Shown here in pieces: positions 1-8,150 of a DNA stretch of 64,000 bases. Source of the stretch: Armatimonadota bacterium (GTDB lineage: Bacteria > Armatimonadota > Chthonomonadetes > Chthonomonadales > CAJBBX01). Under the pieces are notes generated by a model. The model ran no database searches. It had not been told where the DNA came from and worked only from the letters and a program-made list of their open reading frames with translations. How positions within the stretch are numbered: position 1 is the first letter of the stretch; the number at the start of each line of letters is the position of its first letter. Made by a program: the position numbers and the translations under genes. The stretch lies in assembly GCA_026392115.1 (NCBI GenBank), contig JAPLCQ010000098.1, positions 1 to 64,000 of the forward strand, given 5' to 3'.

Positions 1-1
1 C

Positions 2-1408
2 CTTCAGCGCCGACACCTCCAGTGCGTGCTCCAGCGTCAGCAGCAGCGGAGCCGCCAGGACACGGTACGATGCGAGGTCCGCGTCGCAGCCGATCACGTC
101 CGGCCGCCAACCTCCCGCTACCAAGGGGCGCCACCACCGCTCCTGCAGAGCACCCTCGTAGTCGAACCCCGGCATGATGGGCTGGTGCTGGAGCATCCGC
201 GCCGTGTATTGGCAGTAGAAGAGCCCCAGGCCGCTGGGCGTGGGCCCCGTCGTGCGCAGGAAGTCGCCTCCGCGGCTGAGCCCCTCGCCGATGGCCTGCA
301 CCTCGTTGAAGGCGGGGAGCGGCCGGCCGGCGCTACTGACGACGGCGCCGTGCATCAGTTCCTGCCCTGCCCAGTGCTGGCGCCAGAGCCAGTAGAGGTT
401 CGCCTCGCCTCCCAGGACGATGGGGAGCCAGCTGTTGGCGCGGCACCAGCCCTCGGGCTTCACGCCGCCGTTGATGCAGACGCTGCCGTTCCAGTTGGCC
501 TGCGTCTCGGTGTTCCAGAAGGGCGCCGGCTTCAGCGGCCGGATGAAGTCGAACCAGAAGCCCGCCCGCCAGAGGCTGTCGATGTCGTTGTAGTGGTTGA
601 ACTGCACCATGTCCATCTCGCGGTGCATATCGGTATAGTCGACGCCGCTGAAGGGCATCATGTCCGTGCCGATGGGTTGCGTTACGTGGCGCCGCAGGAC
701 CCGCGCCTGGTGGGTGCAGTACTCGGCATAGGAGTCGCTGGCGAAGTGCGAATAGGCCGCCAGCAGCGACGGGTGGTGCCAGGTGTGGGCCCGGGGCAGG
801 GGGATCTGGCTGAAGGACTGGTACTCCTGGCTCCAGAGGCTGAGGCACCAGGCCTTGTTCAGCGCCTCGATCGATCCGAACTTGCTCTCCATGGCCTGCA
901 CGAACCGCTCGTAGCAGCACGGGCAGCAGCAGGGGCGCGTGGGTCGGAAGCCGATGGGGTAGACCTCGTTGTCGATCTGCCATCCCACGATGCGGTCGTC
1001 CCGGCCGAACTCCCGCGCCATCTTGTCAACGATTCGCTCGCAGAGGTCGCGGTAGACGGGGCTCGTGGGGCAGACGTGGCGGCGAGCGCCGTGCTGCAGC
1101 GGCTTGCCATTGTCGGCGACGGCGAGGACCTCGGGGTACCGCTCCGTCAGCCAGGCCGGCGGAGTGGCCGTGGGCGTGCCCATGATGACGGCGATGCCCG
1201 CCGCCCCCAGCTTCTCGACCGCGGTATGGAGCCAGTCGAAGCGGTGTTCATTCTCGGTCGGCTCCATGGAGCTCCAGGCGAACTCGCCGATCCGCATGCA
1301 GTTCATGCGGGCCTCGAGCATCAACTCGATGTCGCGGTCAATCTGCTCAAGCGGCCAGTCCTCGGGATAGTAGGCGGCGCCAAAGTAGGGCGGTTGCACG
1401 GTCGGCAT
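2..1408 (-). CDS. Beta-galactosidase, glycoside hydrolase family 42 (C-terminus beyond window edge)
   Basis: Cytoplasmic GH42 enzyme hydrolysing terminal beta-galactosides. The first 469 residues are visible; the gene runs off the left edge. The N-terminus (MPTVQPPYFGAAYYPEDWP) is typical of GH42, and the TIM barrel carries WQIDNE with the probable acid/base Glu at about residue 148. A Cys at about 113 plus a Cys-rich CCCPCC stretch near 157-162 resemble the structural zinc site of GH42 enzymes. The likely nucleophile region is WNTETQ. Two in-frame ATGs exist, at 1417 and 1408; a GAGG motif sits 11 bases before 1408 but only 2 before 1417, so 1408 is preferred. No signal peptide. It lies 168 bases downstream of the heparinase-type lyase on the same strand and probably shares its transcript. 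Confidence 0.9.
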   Translation of the reverse strand, partial: MPTVQPPYFGAAYYPEDWPLEQIDRDIELMLEARMNCMRIGEFAWSSMEPTENEHRFDWLHTAVEKLGAAGIAVIMGTPTATPPAWLTERYPEVLAVADNGKPLQHGARRHVCPTSPVYRDLCERIVDKMAREFGRDDRIVGWQIDNEVYPIGFRPTRPCCCPCCYERFVQAMESKFGSIEALNKAWCLSLWSQEYQSFSQIPLPRAHTWHHPSLLAAYSHFASDSYAEYCTHQARVLRRHVTQPIGTDMMPFSGVDYTDMHREMDMVQFNHYNDIDSLWRAGFWFDFIRPLKPAPFWNTETQANWNGSVCINGGVKPEGWCRANSWLPIVLGGEANLYWLWRQHWAGQELMHGAVVSSAGRPLPAFNEVQAIGEGLSRGGDFLRTTGPTPSGLGLFYCQYTARMLQHQPIMPGFDYEGALQERWWRPLVAGGWRPDVIGCDADLASYRVLAAPLLLTLEHALEVSALK

Positions 1409-1576
1409 GGGTGGCATGTCCTCGGCGCCCCCGTCAGCCGGGAGCCGCCATGTGGTGATGGGTTGTTGCGGTCCTGCGGCCCGCCGAGGGCTCGCTTCCC
1501 GGGCGGGTCGGTTTCGCTGAACGTCATACCCCGGTCTCGGCGCGTCTGGATACCCTTTCGCCGCCGTTTCCCGATC

Positions 1577-4345
1577 CTACCGCACGGGAAGGTCCACCAT
1601 CCCCGCTCCGGTCGGGACGCGCCGTCTCAGACCGCCGTTCACCTTGATCCAGCGTGCGCCGAGCGGGTTCACACGGAGAGCGCGGCCCGGCGCGCGGACG
1701 GTGACGTCCAGGCGGTCGCCCTCACGTGTGGCCTCCAGGTGCGCCGTCTCGGTCTCGCAGGAGACCAGCGTCGCGGATCCGTAGCCCAGGCTCGTTCCGC
1801 CGATCATCACGAAGGCGCGGAGCGTCCGCGGATCGGGCGTGCCGACCGGTTCGCCGTCGATGGCCGCGGCCGCGGCTTCGCAGTCCCCTCGGAGGATCGA
1901 TCCCGAGCCCTTCGACCCTGATGCGGCGGCGAAGTAGGTGATGTAGCTCACCGATCCATCCAGCACAGCGATCTGTTGGGCGTCCCCTGGGGCGCCGGCT
2001 GCTCGGTTCCAGGGGATGCCCGACCCCGGTCCTGTCCCTTGCGTGGGCCAGACTACGGCGCCGATCGTTGCACGAGACTCCGGCGGCGTGGTTAGGGTGA
2101 ACACCGGCGTCTGGGCTTTGCGTTCCCAGCCGCCCGCCGCCAACGCGAAGGCGCGCGAACCCGAGACCCCGCTCATACCGGAGATGCGTAACTGCGACGA
2201 GGCCCCCTGCCACACGAAGTCCCGATCAGCGCTATTGGTGATCCCTGAAGCAAGGCGGAAGCGTGTAACCCATTCGTGCGGCTCCGCGTCCCAGCAGTCG
2301 TCCAGCATGATCAGGGTGCTCTTCGACGGATCGGGCTTGAGCAGCAGGGCACGCCGGCGGTGGCGCGCCTGCGGCAGTAGGGAGTAGCCCGCGTTGACGC
2401 CGTCGTAGAAGTCGGCGAAGCCGCCGGAACTGAAGTTGGCCGGCCCGCCATCGTTCACGGTATCGCGTCCGTCCGGCGTCGCCGTGGAGTGCGAGCGGGT
2501 GGCGGTCAGTTCACGGGCTTCTGAGGTGCCGTAGACGAAGATGCCCGGGTCGATGATCATCTGCTCGCCGTAGGCCGTGAGGACCATGGAGTTCTGGTCG
2601 GCGTGGCCGTGCGCGCTGGAGTGGCCGTTGTGGAACATGACGAACCGCGCGTCGGGATCCCAGCCGGTGCGCATGATGAAGTAACCGGCGTTCGGGAACG
2701 CGACCGAAGTCACGGACGGCCGCTTGCCGGCCTTGCCCTTGGTGGCGACCCACTGGAAATCCGGCCGACCGAAGTACCGAGCGCCCCTTGCCAGCAGCGA
2801 GAGGCCGTCGGAGGGTGGATTGCTGTCGCCCCACATGGGAAGCTGCCAGTCGGGCATCGTGGCCGCCATGACGTACTCCAGCATCCTCTCCACACGGGTC
2901 CGCATGGCTTGCGGCGGCTTCAGGCCCACCTTGCCGGCCTGCTCCAGCACCGTCAGGTATCGGTTCAGGCTGAGCAGGTGGTAGTTGACCGTGGCCTCCT
3001 TCAGCGGGCCGTCCGGGGTCGTGTTGTCGAGGCAACTGGCCGCGGCGCCGGCGAACCCGCGCTCGATCCATGACCGGGCCTTGCGCAGCTCGGGGAACTC
3101 CTGCCCGAACTCGAAGAGCGCCGACGTGTTCTGTGCCTCCCAGTTGCCGCCGCCCCTCATTCGCTCCAGCACCTCGGCCATCTCGCCAAGGTTGACGATG
3201 AAGGCGAACCGGGCGTCCAGCGTGAACCTGGGCGAGTCCTTGAACGCGGCGTAGTAGGCGAAGCCGTGGCCCATGCGGGCGCCGATGGAGAGCGATGCCC
3301 ACATGGAGCCGCCGCCAATCCCGGCGGGCATGGTGGGCGACACATCCCTGGCATCCGGCGCCATGGCCCCGGAGCGCAGGGGTGACGGCATGTCGGCGAG
3401 GAAGCACCGGAGCATGGCGTCCCAAGTCCCGGCGTACTTCTCGTCGCCGGTGAGGCGGTAGGCCGTGGCGAGGCATCCGCGGAGCCCTGTGCGCGTCAGG
3501 CCCACTCCGCCTCGTGTGCGCCATGCCGCGAAGTGGTTCCAACGCGGGCCCAGGTCGACCGTCTCGTCTGTGGTGCGCCACTTACCCTGGCAGACCAGGT
3601 CGGCGTCCCGCAGCATCTCCTGCTCGGTGGCCGTCCTCGGGTCGGAACGGGGCGTTGCGGGGCGCCTGGGGAACGTCGACCGACCCTCGAAGTAGGCGAC
3701 CAGCCCTCGCTTTGCCGCCTCCCAGTCGCGCCGGGCGACGGCCGAACGGACGCGCGCCAGTTGCGGCCGCGCCAGGTCGAAGTACGAGAACGCCTGCGCG
3801 AAGAGCGCGTCACGGTCGCATACCCGTTTGACGTGGATTTGATGCCAGACCACCGGGTCGGCGCCCGCGGTGGCCACGCCGTCGAGGATTCCGTCGCCGC
3901 CTTCGGCCGACAGCTCGAAGCGGTATGCGTGGTTCGGCAAGGCGGCGGCATCGAGGTGGAGAAGGTGGACGGCATCCTCCCAGTGGCGGCGGCTCCAGGG
4001 CTCCGTGGCTCGCGCCAGCGCGGCGCCGGCATGGGCGCCCTCGGCGTCGACCAAGGTGCAGACCAGCGTCTTGTCCGGCGTCCACGCCTCGTTCCAGCCC
4101 GCCATCCAGATCGCGACGCGGACGATGCGCGTGACGCCGGGACCGGTGCGAAACGGCTGGACGAGCGGCTTGCCCGGCGCGATAGCCGCCGAAGTGACGT
4201 TGGGCAGGCGCGGCGCCGGACCTGTATGCGCATCGAGCTGCGTCGCATTGAGGATGTCATCCAGCGTGGGGAGGCCATCGGCCCGCGCGGTGGCCGAAAG
4301 GGCCAGGACGGCGACAACCAGCATGCACGCGGCGCTGAGGCGCAT
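1577..4345 (-). CDS. Secreted heparinase II/III-family polysaccharide lyase
   Basis: Exported polysaccharide lyase, probably cleaving uronic-acid-containing glycans by beta-elimination; the exact substrate cannot be read from sequence. The 922-residue protein has a signal peptide (MRLSAACMLVVAVLALSATARA), an N-terminal beta-rich domain (about 45-180), an alpha/alpha-toroid domain (about 190-540, with NWEAQNTSALFEF) and a C-terminal heparinase II/III beta-sandwich with AHGHADQNS at about 577-585 followed by G..MIIDPG, the family hallmark. The start at 4345 is chosen because GGAGGG lies 8 bases upstream; an in-frame ATG at 4402 has no ribosome site and would hide the signal peptide. It is divergent from the secreted unknown at 4495 and precedes the GH42 gene. 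Confidence 0.85.
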   Translation of the reverse strand: MRLSAACMLVVAVLALSATARADGLPTLDDILNATQLDAHTGPAPRLPNVTSAAIAPGKPLVQPFRTGPGVTRIVRVAIWMAGWNEAWTPDKTLVCTLVDAEGAHAGAALARATEPWSRRHWEDAVHLLHLDAAALPNHAYRFELSAEGGDGILDGVATAGADPVVWHQIHVKRVCDRDALFAQAFSYFDLARPQLARVRSAVARRDWEAAKRGLVAYFEGRSTFPRRPATPRSDPRTATEQEMLRDADLVCQGKWRTTDETVDLGPRWNHFAAWRTRGGVGLTRTGLRGCLATAYRLTGDEKYAGTWDAMLRCFLADMPSPLRSGAMAPDARDVSPTMPAGIGGGSMWASLSIGARMGHGFAYYAAFKDSPRFTLDARFAFIVNLGEMAEVLERMRGGGNWEAQNTSALFEFGQEFPELRKARSWIERGFAGAAASCLDNTTPDGPLKEATVNYHLLSLNRYLTVLEQAGKVGLKPPQAMRTRVERMLEYVMAATMPDWQLPMWGDSNPPSDGLSLLARGARYFGRPDFQWVATKGKAGKRPSVTSVAFPNAGYFIMRTGWDPDARFVMFHNGHSSAHGHADQNSMVLTAYGEQMIIDPGIFVYGTSEARELTATRSHSTATPDGRDTVNDGGPANFSSGGFADFYDGVNAGYSLLPQARHRRRALLLKPDPSKSTLIMLDDCWDAEPHEWVTRFRLASGITNSADRDFVWQGASSQLRISGMSGVSGSRAFALAAGGWERKAQTPVFTLTTPPESRATIGAVVWPTQGTGPGSGIPWNRAAGAPGDAQQIAVLDGSVSYITYFAAASGSKGSGSILRGDCEAAAAAIDGEPVGTPDPRTLRAFVMIGGTSLGYGSATLVSCETETAHLEATREGDRLDVTVRAPGRALRVNPLGARWIKVNGGLRRRVPTGAGMVDLPVR

Positions 4346-4494
4346 GGGCCAGACCCTCCCGTGGCGGAACGCGCCGTCGGTGACCAGCGGCGGCTTGACC
4401 ATAGGCTACCATGCGCGAGGGCGTGGTGTATGATCTCGGTGAGCGGCTTCGGACACACGGTCTTGCGTACCGAGGGTTCCGGCGAGGAGGGGAC

Positions 4495-5754
4495 ATGGAT
4501 CGGTCTGTGATCGTCTTGGCGGTGGCAGTCTGCGTCGGCATCGCCGCTGTCGCGGCGGGGCAGTCCGTGCCCGACGGCGTGTTCCGCAAGCCACCTTCGG
4601 TGCCGCTTGCCCGGGCCGCGGCGCGCGTGAACTCGCCGGTGGTCGCCGTGGAGGTGGATGACTTCGCTCCGGGCCGCTACGAAGGCCCCATGGCTCCGAG
4701 CCCGCCGCACGCCGACATGAACGCGCGCAGGGCCGTGGCGGTGCTGTGGAGGGATCGCCCCGAGCGGTTCATCTTCAGCCACGAGGCGAGCTACTGCCCG
4801 CTGCTGGAGCTACCCAGCGGCGCGGCCATGTGCAACCAGTTCTTCGAGGGAAACCTGGGGGACGCGGAGCTCTTCAATGATCCCGGACGCAAGGAGCGGA
4901 ACAGCTTCGTCGACATCGTCGAGGCAGGCGGGCGCCGCGTCTGGGTGCGCTGGACCTACCATTGCGTGAACATGAAGGACGACGCCAGGCCGCGGCTTCG
5001 CGGCACGGAGGACTACTTCGCCTACCCGAACGGGCTGATCTTGCGCCGCATGTCGTACGAGAGCCTCATGCCGGATGAGATCGTCGGGTACAGCACGCAG
5101 CCCGTGGAGCTGTTCGGCGTCGCACCCGTGGGCGCCACCATCGCCGACCTCTTCCCACGCGACCGGAAGCAGGGCGACCGGCGGACCCATACCGCCCTCG
5201 ACCTCTACAGCCCGCGGCGCTACGACCTCTTCTGGGACGACAAGGGGGGCGTGCGGCGCAAGGGCGACGACGCCACGCTGGCGACCATCTCGCGCTCGAG
5301 GGGTTGCGCGCTGATCCTGCCCTTCAAGGAGAAGCTCCTCTTCGCCATCCTGGGGCCCAACAGCGGCTTCGCGGCGGACAGGAACCAACTCATCGACCAC
5401 TGCACCAAGGGCGCCGAAGGTGGCTGCGAGTGGGGCCAGGGCATCTGGGACCACTGGCCCATCGGCTGGCTCAACTCGCAGACCTCCTACTGGAAGCCCG
5501 GATCGCCCTATTCGTACAGCTTCGGCTCCATCGGGCAGTTCTTCGTGCCGCCGGGCAAGCGGATCAAGTCGTTTGGCTCGGACTACCCGGAGACGTGCAG
5601 GGACATGGAGCTGAACCGATGGACCGAACGGCGCGTCTTCGGTGTGCTGCTGGGCTCCGCGGCTACCGAGGCCGAGGTGCGGCGCATCGGCCGCAAGTGG
5701 CTCGGCCAGGGGACGGCATGCCTGTCCCCCGCCGGCGTTCGTGATCTGAGGTAG
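4495..5754 (+). CDS. Secreted protein of unknown function
   Basis: A 419-residue exported protein whose family I do not recognise. The N-terminus (MDRSVIVLAVAVCVGIAAVAAG) is a clear signal peptide, and a GAGGAGGGG ribosome site just upstream supports ATG 4495 over the in-frame ATG at 4411. The mature part is rich in aromatic residues (for example WGQGIWDHWPIGW near the C-terminus) and has several cysteines, which suits a carbohydrate-associated extracellular protein, but no catalytic motif is identifiable. It is divergent from the heparinase-type lyase with about 150 bases between, so the two may be co-regulated. It converges with the redoxin gene, with only 9 bases between stop codons. Confidence 0.75.
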   Translation: MDRSVIVLAVAVCVGIAAVAAGQSVPDGVFRKPPSVPLARAAARVNSPVVAVEVDDFAPGRYEGPMAPSPPHADMNARRAVAVLWRDRPERFIFSHEASYCPLLELPSGAAMCNQFFEGNLGDAELFNDPGRKERNSFVDIVEAGGRRVWVRWTYHCVNMKDDARPRLRGTEDYFAYPNGLILRRMSYESLMPDEIVGYSTQPVELFGVAPVGATIADLFPRDRKQGDRRTHTALDLYSPRRYDLFWDDKGGVRRKGDDATLATISRSRGCALILPFKEKLLFAILGPNSGFAADRNQLIDHCTKGAEGGCEWGQGIWDHWPIGWLNSQTSYWKPGSPYSYSFGSIGQFFVPPGKRIKSFGSDYPETCRDMELNRWTERRVFGVLLGSAATEAEVRRIGRKWLGQGTACLSPAGVRDLR

Positions 5755-5763
5755 CCGCGGGGC

Positions 5764-7020
5764 CTACGGCGCCGCCGTCGGCTTGGGATTCCTGAGCGCC
5801 TTCAGGGCCCTGGCGACGGCCGCCTCGAGGCTCTGGTCATTGAGTTCTGAACCGACGGCCACGATGGTCGATGTGGTCCCGTCGATGAGCACGCGGAAGG
5901 GCGGCTTGGGTGCGCCCAGGAGTTGCGCGGCCTCGGCGTCGGCGCCCTGGCCGTCGTAGATGTGCGGCCACCCCATGGCGTGTTCCTTGCAGAAGGCGCG
6001 GATCGCCTCGGCCTTGCCCATACCGTCCACATTGACCCCGAGCACGGCGAGGCCCTCTCCCTTGTACTTCCGCCAGACGGATGCGGTGGTGGCGCACCAT
6101 GCCTTCGCGTCAGGCATGTCGAGGCTCCAGACCTCCACCAGGACCGCCTGCGACGCATAGTCGCCCGGCATGCGCACCAGCTTCTTGTCCATCGTCTCAA
6201 GGTCGAAGGGAAGCGCCTTCCGGCCGACCCGCGGCGCGAACGGGTTCACGGTCTCCTCAGCGATGCGCTCGCTCTTGCCGATCTCCAGCATGGAGCCGTC
6301 GGCACTGATGGACCTAACCTCGTAGGTCGTGCCGCCGATGTTGAAGGGCTCCTTGCAGGAGAAGGACTCGAAGCCGTTGTCGAAGCGGCCGTCCTGGCTC
6401 ACATCGATGAGCAAGCGAATCGACGGATTGGCGGTCGAGAAGTCGCCGCCGCATGAGTCGTCGATCAGCATGGCCTTGTACGATGCGTTGCCCAGGCGCA
6501 CCTCGCCCGAGGCCGCGAAGTCCGGCTGGACGCCTATCGCGTTCTGGAAGCCCGCATGGGAGGCATCGCCCCTGGCAAAGCGATAGAGGATCACGCCCAG
6601 GGAGCGGGTGTTGGGTCCGAACGGCACCCGCAGCTCGGCGCGAGCCGAATACTGGGTGAGGGGCTCGCCCTGGGAAGTGAATTGCGATGCACGAACCACA
6701 ACCGGGGCGTCGTTGGTCAGGTTGCCGTCAGCGTCGGCGTCCACGTAGAACCTCGCGGGCTTGCCGGCCGGCTCGACGAGCATGACCGTGAAGGCCGTCT
6801 TGGCCGTTGCGGGGCCGAGCCTCAACTGGGCATATCGCGCGCCGGGGATCGCGCCTTTCCGGACCCGAGGCGGCGGCGCGGGGGAGAGGGCGATACGCTG
6901 CAACGAGGCTCGCCCCGCCAGGGCCGCGGCGCCGCCGGGCGCCATCTGCAGCCGGTAGGTATCGGCGCCGGCGCCCAGCGACGCCGCGGCCAGCAGAACC
7001 GGTACGGCCAGAGCTCTCAT
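5764..7020 (-). CDS. Secreted protein with redoxin-like C-terminal domain lacking the CXXC
   Basis: A 418-residue exported protein. It has a signal peptide (MRALAVPVLLAAASLGAGA), a beta-rich middle region of about 250 residues, and a C-terminal thioredoxin-fold domain of the TlpA/AhpC-TSA type (about 270-410: VGRKALPFDLETMD, AVLVEVWSLDMPDAKAW, GLAVLGVNVDG, PPFRVLIDGTTS). Where TlpA proteins have W-C-x-x-C this one reads W-S-L-D-M-P, so redox activity is unlikely and a binding or scaffold role is more plausible (inference). ATG 7020 overlaps the upstream stop by 4 bases (ATGA) and follows GGAGG at 7 bases. It is the last gene of a four-gene operon. Confidence 0.75.
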   Translation of the reverse strand: MRALAVPVLLAAASLGAGADTYRLQMAPGGAAALAGRASLQRIALSPAPPPRVRKGAIPGARYAQLRLGPATAKTAFTVMLVEPAGKPARFYVDADADGNLTNDAPVVVRASQFTSQGEPLTQYSARAELRVPFGPNTRSLGVILYRFARGDASHAGFQNAIGVQPDFAASGEVRLGNASYKAMLIDDSCGGDFSTANPSIRLLIDVSQDGRFDNGFESFSCKEPFNIGGTTYEVRSISADGSMLEIGKSERIAEETVNPFAPRVGRKALPFDLETMDKKLVRMPGDYASQAVLVEVWSLDMPDAKAWCATTASVWRKYKGEGLAVLGVNVDGMGKAEAIRAFCKEHAMGWPHIYDGQGADAEAAQLLGAPKPPFRVLIDGTTSTIVAVGSELNDQSLEAAVARALKALRNPKPTAAP

Positions 7021-8132
7021 GATCTCGCCTCCATTGTCGCGTGGGGACTCCGGTCCCCGATGAGCGCCGAAGCCACGGCGTTGAGCGTCTGTTTGCGTAT
7101 GCGCAGAATGGCGCCGCTGTCGCGGGCATCGATGACGCGATTGGTCAGCAGCGCCACCACGAGTTGCGCCTCGGGGTCAACGGTGAGCAGCGTGCCGGTG
7201 AAGCCCGTATGGCCGAAGGAGGCGTCGCCGAGCAGGTCGCCTCTGGGCAGCATGGGGTTGGGTGATGCGAACCAGCCCACCGTCTGTCCGCCCACCGACG
7301 CGGCGACGCGGCTGGTGGTCGCCAGCCGGCCGGCCGGCGGAGAGAGCAGCGGATGCGCCGCGCCGGGCAAGAGGCTGCAGCCCAGGGCCACGAGCTCCTC
7401 GGCGGCGCCGAAGAGGCCCGCGTGGCCGGAGACGCCGCCCATGTAGTGGGCGTTGGCATCGTGTACCTCGCCGTGGAGCAGGCGCCCGGGACGGCAGGGG
7501 CAGTTGCCGGTGGCGGCGGTGCGTTCGCGCAGGGGCTTGCCGGGCAGGTAGCCCGTATCCCGCCAGCCGAGGCGGCGACCCACGCGCTCGGCGACCAGCC
7601 GATCCAGAGGCATACCGGCGGCCCGGGCGGCGATCTCACCCAGCAGCACATAGTTGAGGTCGCTGTATTCGTAGCCCGCACCGGCGCGCCGCACCAACGG
7701 CGTGCGGAGGATTGCGTCGATGGCCGCCTCGATGCCGTGCCCGTGTTCGTAGAGCGGAATCCACGCCGGGAGACCTGATACATGCGTTGCGAGCTGCATC
7801 AGCGTCACAGCGCCAAGCGCCAAGCGCCGGGCCGCGGGAAGATGGAGCGAGACGGGGTCGGTGAGAAGCAGGGCGCCCTCCTCCACCAGCGTCAGCACGG
7901 CCATGGCGGTCACGGGCTTCGTGAGGCTGGCGAGGTCGAATAGGCTGTCGATCCTGCATGCGGGCCCGCCCGGGTGCAGTTCGCCCAGGACGCATCGATG
8001 GACGGCATGGCCCCTGACGGCCACCAGCAGCACGGCGGCGCCATAGACCCCGTCGTCGAGACCGCGTTTCAGGCAAACATCGGCGGACCTGATCCTGCCC
8101 GCATCCAGCGCGCCGGCCGTCGTCCTTTCCAT
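7017..8132 (-). CDS. Serine hydrolase of the beta-lactamase / class C family
   Basis: A 371-residue penicillin-binding-protein-like hydrolase (beta-lactamase domain, CubicO/esterase type). The catalytic S-x-x-K is SLTK at about residues 69-72, the second motif is YSDLNY at about 156-161 (the YSD variant common in this family in place of YxN), and a HTGFTGT segment lies in the C-terminal part where the third motif is expected. No signal peptide is evident, so the location may be cytoplasmic. AGGAGG lies 8 bases before ATG 8132. It is the third gene of the operon running from 13254 to 5764, translationally coupled to the redoxin gene. The substrate is unknown; peptidoglycan fragments, esters or D-amino peptides are all possible. 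Confidence 0.85.
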   Translation of the reverse strand: MERTTAGALDAGRIRSADVCLKRGLDDGVYGAAVLLVAVRGHAVHRCVLGELHPGGPACRIDSLFDLASLTKPVTAMAVLTLVEEGALLLTDPVSLHLPAARRLALGAVTLMQLATHVSGLPAWIPLYEHGHGIEAAIDAILRTPLVRRAGAGYEYSDLNYVLLGEIAARAAGMPLDRLVAERVGRRLGWRDTGYLPGKPLRERTAATGNCPCRPGRLLHGEVHDANAHYMGGVSGHAGLFGAAEELVALGCSLLPGAAHPLLSPPAGRLATTSRVAASVGGQTVGWFASPNPMLPRGDLLGDASFGHTGFTGTLLTVDPEAQLVVALLTNRVIDARDSGAILRIRKQTLNAVASALIGDRSPHATMEARS

Positions 8133-8150
8133 GGGCTCATCCTCCTGCGG

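Noticed and set aside
26-1921. Plus-strand open frame opposite the GH42 gene
   Set aside because: The opposite strand encodes clear GH42 motifs; this frame has shadow composition and no homology pattern.
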